Source: an uncultured Pseudomonadota bacterium (lineage in GTDB: Bacteria > Pseudomonadota > Gammaproteobacteria > Burkholderiales > SG8-39). From it: 33,518 nt of DNA. Below are positions 33,003 to 33,518 of the stretch, one piece after another. The translations under genes and the position numbers were made by a program. How positions within the stretch are numbered: position 1 is the stretch's first letter; each line of letters begins with the position of its first letter. The stretch lies in NCBI GenBank assembly GCA_903829815.1, contig CAIKRR010000026.1, positions 1 through 33,518 on the forward strand. Reading direction: 5' to 3'. The notes below the pieces were generated by a model that was not told the origin of the DNA, did no database searches, and saw only the letters and a list, made by a program, of their open reading frames with translations.

Positions 33003-33518
33003 ATGACACGGACAAACGTGAAACGGCTGAATATCGCGCGCGGGCTCTGCCTGCTCATGGGTCTCGGTGCAGCGACACAGGCTGCCCTCGCGCAGACCTT
33101 CCCGCAGCGCACGATACGCCTGGTCATCCCGTTTGCCGCCGGTGGCTCCTCCGATCTGGCTGCACGCCTCATCGCGCAGCGCATGGGCGATGTGCTCGGG
33201 CAGGGCGTGATCGCCGACAACCGGGCAGGTGGCGGCGGCACGCTCGGCTCCGATATCGTGGCACACGCCGCACCCGACGGTTATACCCTGGGCCTTGCCA
33301 CCACCGGCACCCTCGGCATCAACCCGGCACTCTATCCCGCGCTGCCCTACGACCCGACGCGCGCCTTCGATCCTGTCGGGCAGATCTCGACGGGCGCACT
33401 CACCTTTGTCATTGGCACGGCAGTGCCGGCCCGTACGATGGCCGAATTCGTCACCTGGGCCCGGGGCATGAACGGACGCCTGAACATGGCCTCGTCAGGC
33501 AGCGGCACACCGCCTCAT
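33003..33518 (+). CDS. Bug/TctC-family solute-binding protein, C-terminus beyond the window
   Basis: The frame is open to the window end (172 codons), against about 320 residues in the full family. A signal peptide with a hydrophobic core ends A-A-L-A/Q, then F-P-Q-R-T-I-R-L-V-I-P-F-A-A-G-G-S-S-D, V-I-A-D-N-R-A-G-G-G-G and A-P-D-G-Y-T-L-G follow in family order. It starts 23 bp after the previous TctC stop, behind a purine-rich GGGGGGAGG run, so the two paralogues are likely co-transcribed. They are clearly diverged from each other, suggesting different ligands. Confidence 0.92.
   Translation, partial: MTRTNVKRLNIARGLCLLMGLGAATQAALAQTFPQRTIRLVIPFAAGGSSDLAARLIAQRMGDVLGQGVIADNRAGGGGTLGSDIVAHAAPDGYTLGLATTGTLGINPALYPALPYDPTRAFDPVGQISTGALTFVIGTAVPARTMAEFVTWARGMNGRLNMASSGSGTPPH

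Overview
The window is high-GC DNA with tightly packed genes. It looks like a chromosomal segment of a betaproteobacterium, most likely of the order Burkholderiales. The pointers are a paired cphA'/cphA cyanophycin locus, a general porin of the burkholderial type, and two Bug/TctC-type solute-binding proteins in tandem. I saw no rRNA, tRNA, CRISPR array, transposase or phage gene.

Layout. (1) 62-8825 is a cyanophycin (multi-L-arginyl-poly-L-aspartate) locus. A leftward ABC exporter-type protein, a DUF1854 protein and an OafA-like acyltransferase diverge from a rightward pair of cyanophycin synthetases. The short CphA' (4011-6221) abuts the full-length CphA (6222-8825). A 14-bp perfect hairpin ends this block. 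(2) 8861-14233 is a leftward four-gene surface-glycan cluster: methyltransferase, Wzx-like flippase, GT2 glycosyltransferase, and a membrane protein fused to a spermidine-synthase-like domain. A divergent acyltransferase (14383-15456) flanks it. (3) 15450-16379 encodes an exported EXORDIUM/PHI-1-like protein. (4) 16598-27084 is a leftward, translationally coupled five-gene operon. In transcription order it holds a 1374-residue TPR-GT41-TPR-GT9-like protein, an ATP-grasp protein, an 1157-residue internally duplicated TPR-GT9-like protein, a NeuD-like acetyltransferase and a GT2 glycosyltransferase. (5) 27085-33518 holds a short YbaK-like gene remnant, a lipoprotein, a porin, an alpha/beta hydrolase, an MFS exporter and two tripartite-tricarboxylate-type binding proteins, the second cut by the window edge.

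How the genes work together. The cyanophycin block suggests two unequal synthetase subunits. The short one keeps an HxxEH motif in its N-terminal domain but has lost the Mur-ligase P-loop and C-terminus. The long one has an intact P-loop but no HxxEH. The five-gene operon is the best candidate for an undescribed system. It combines an O-GlcNAc-transferase-like catalytic domain, three heptosyltransferase-like domains, a sugar acetyltransferase, an ATP-grasp ligase-like enzyme and a further glycosyltransferase. This suggests protein or surface glycosylation with a modified sugar, but its substrate cannot be read from the sequence.
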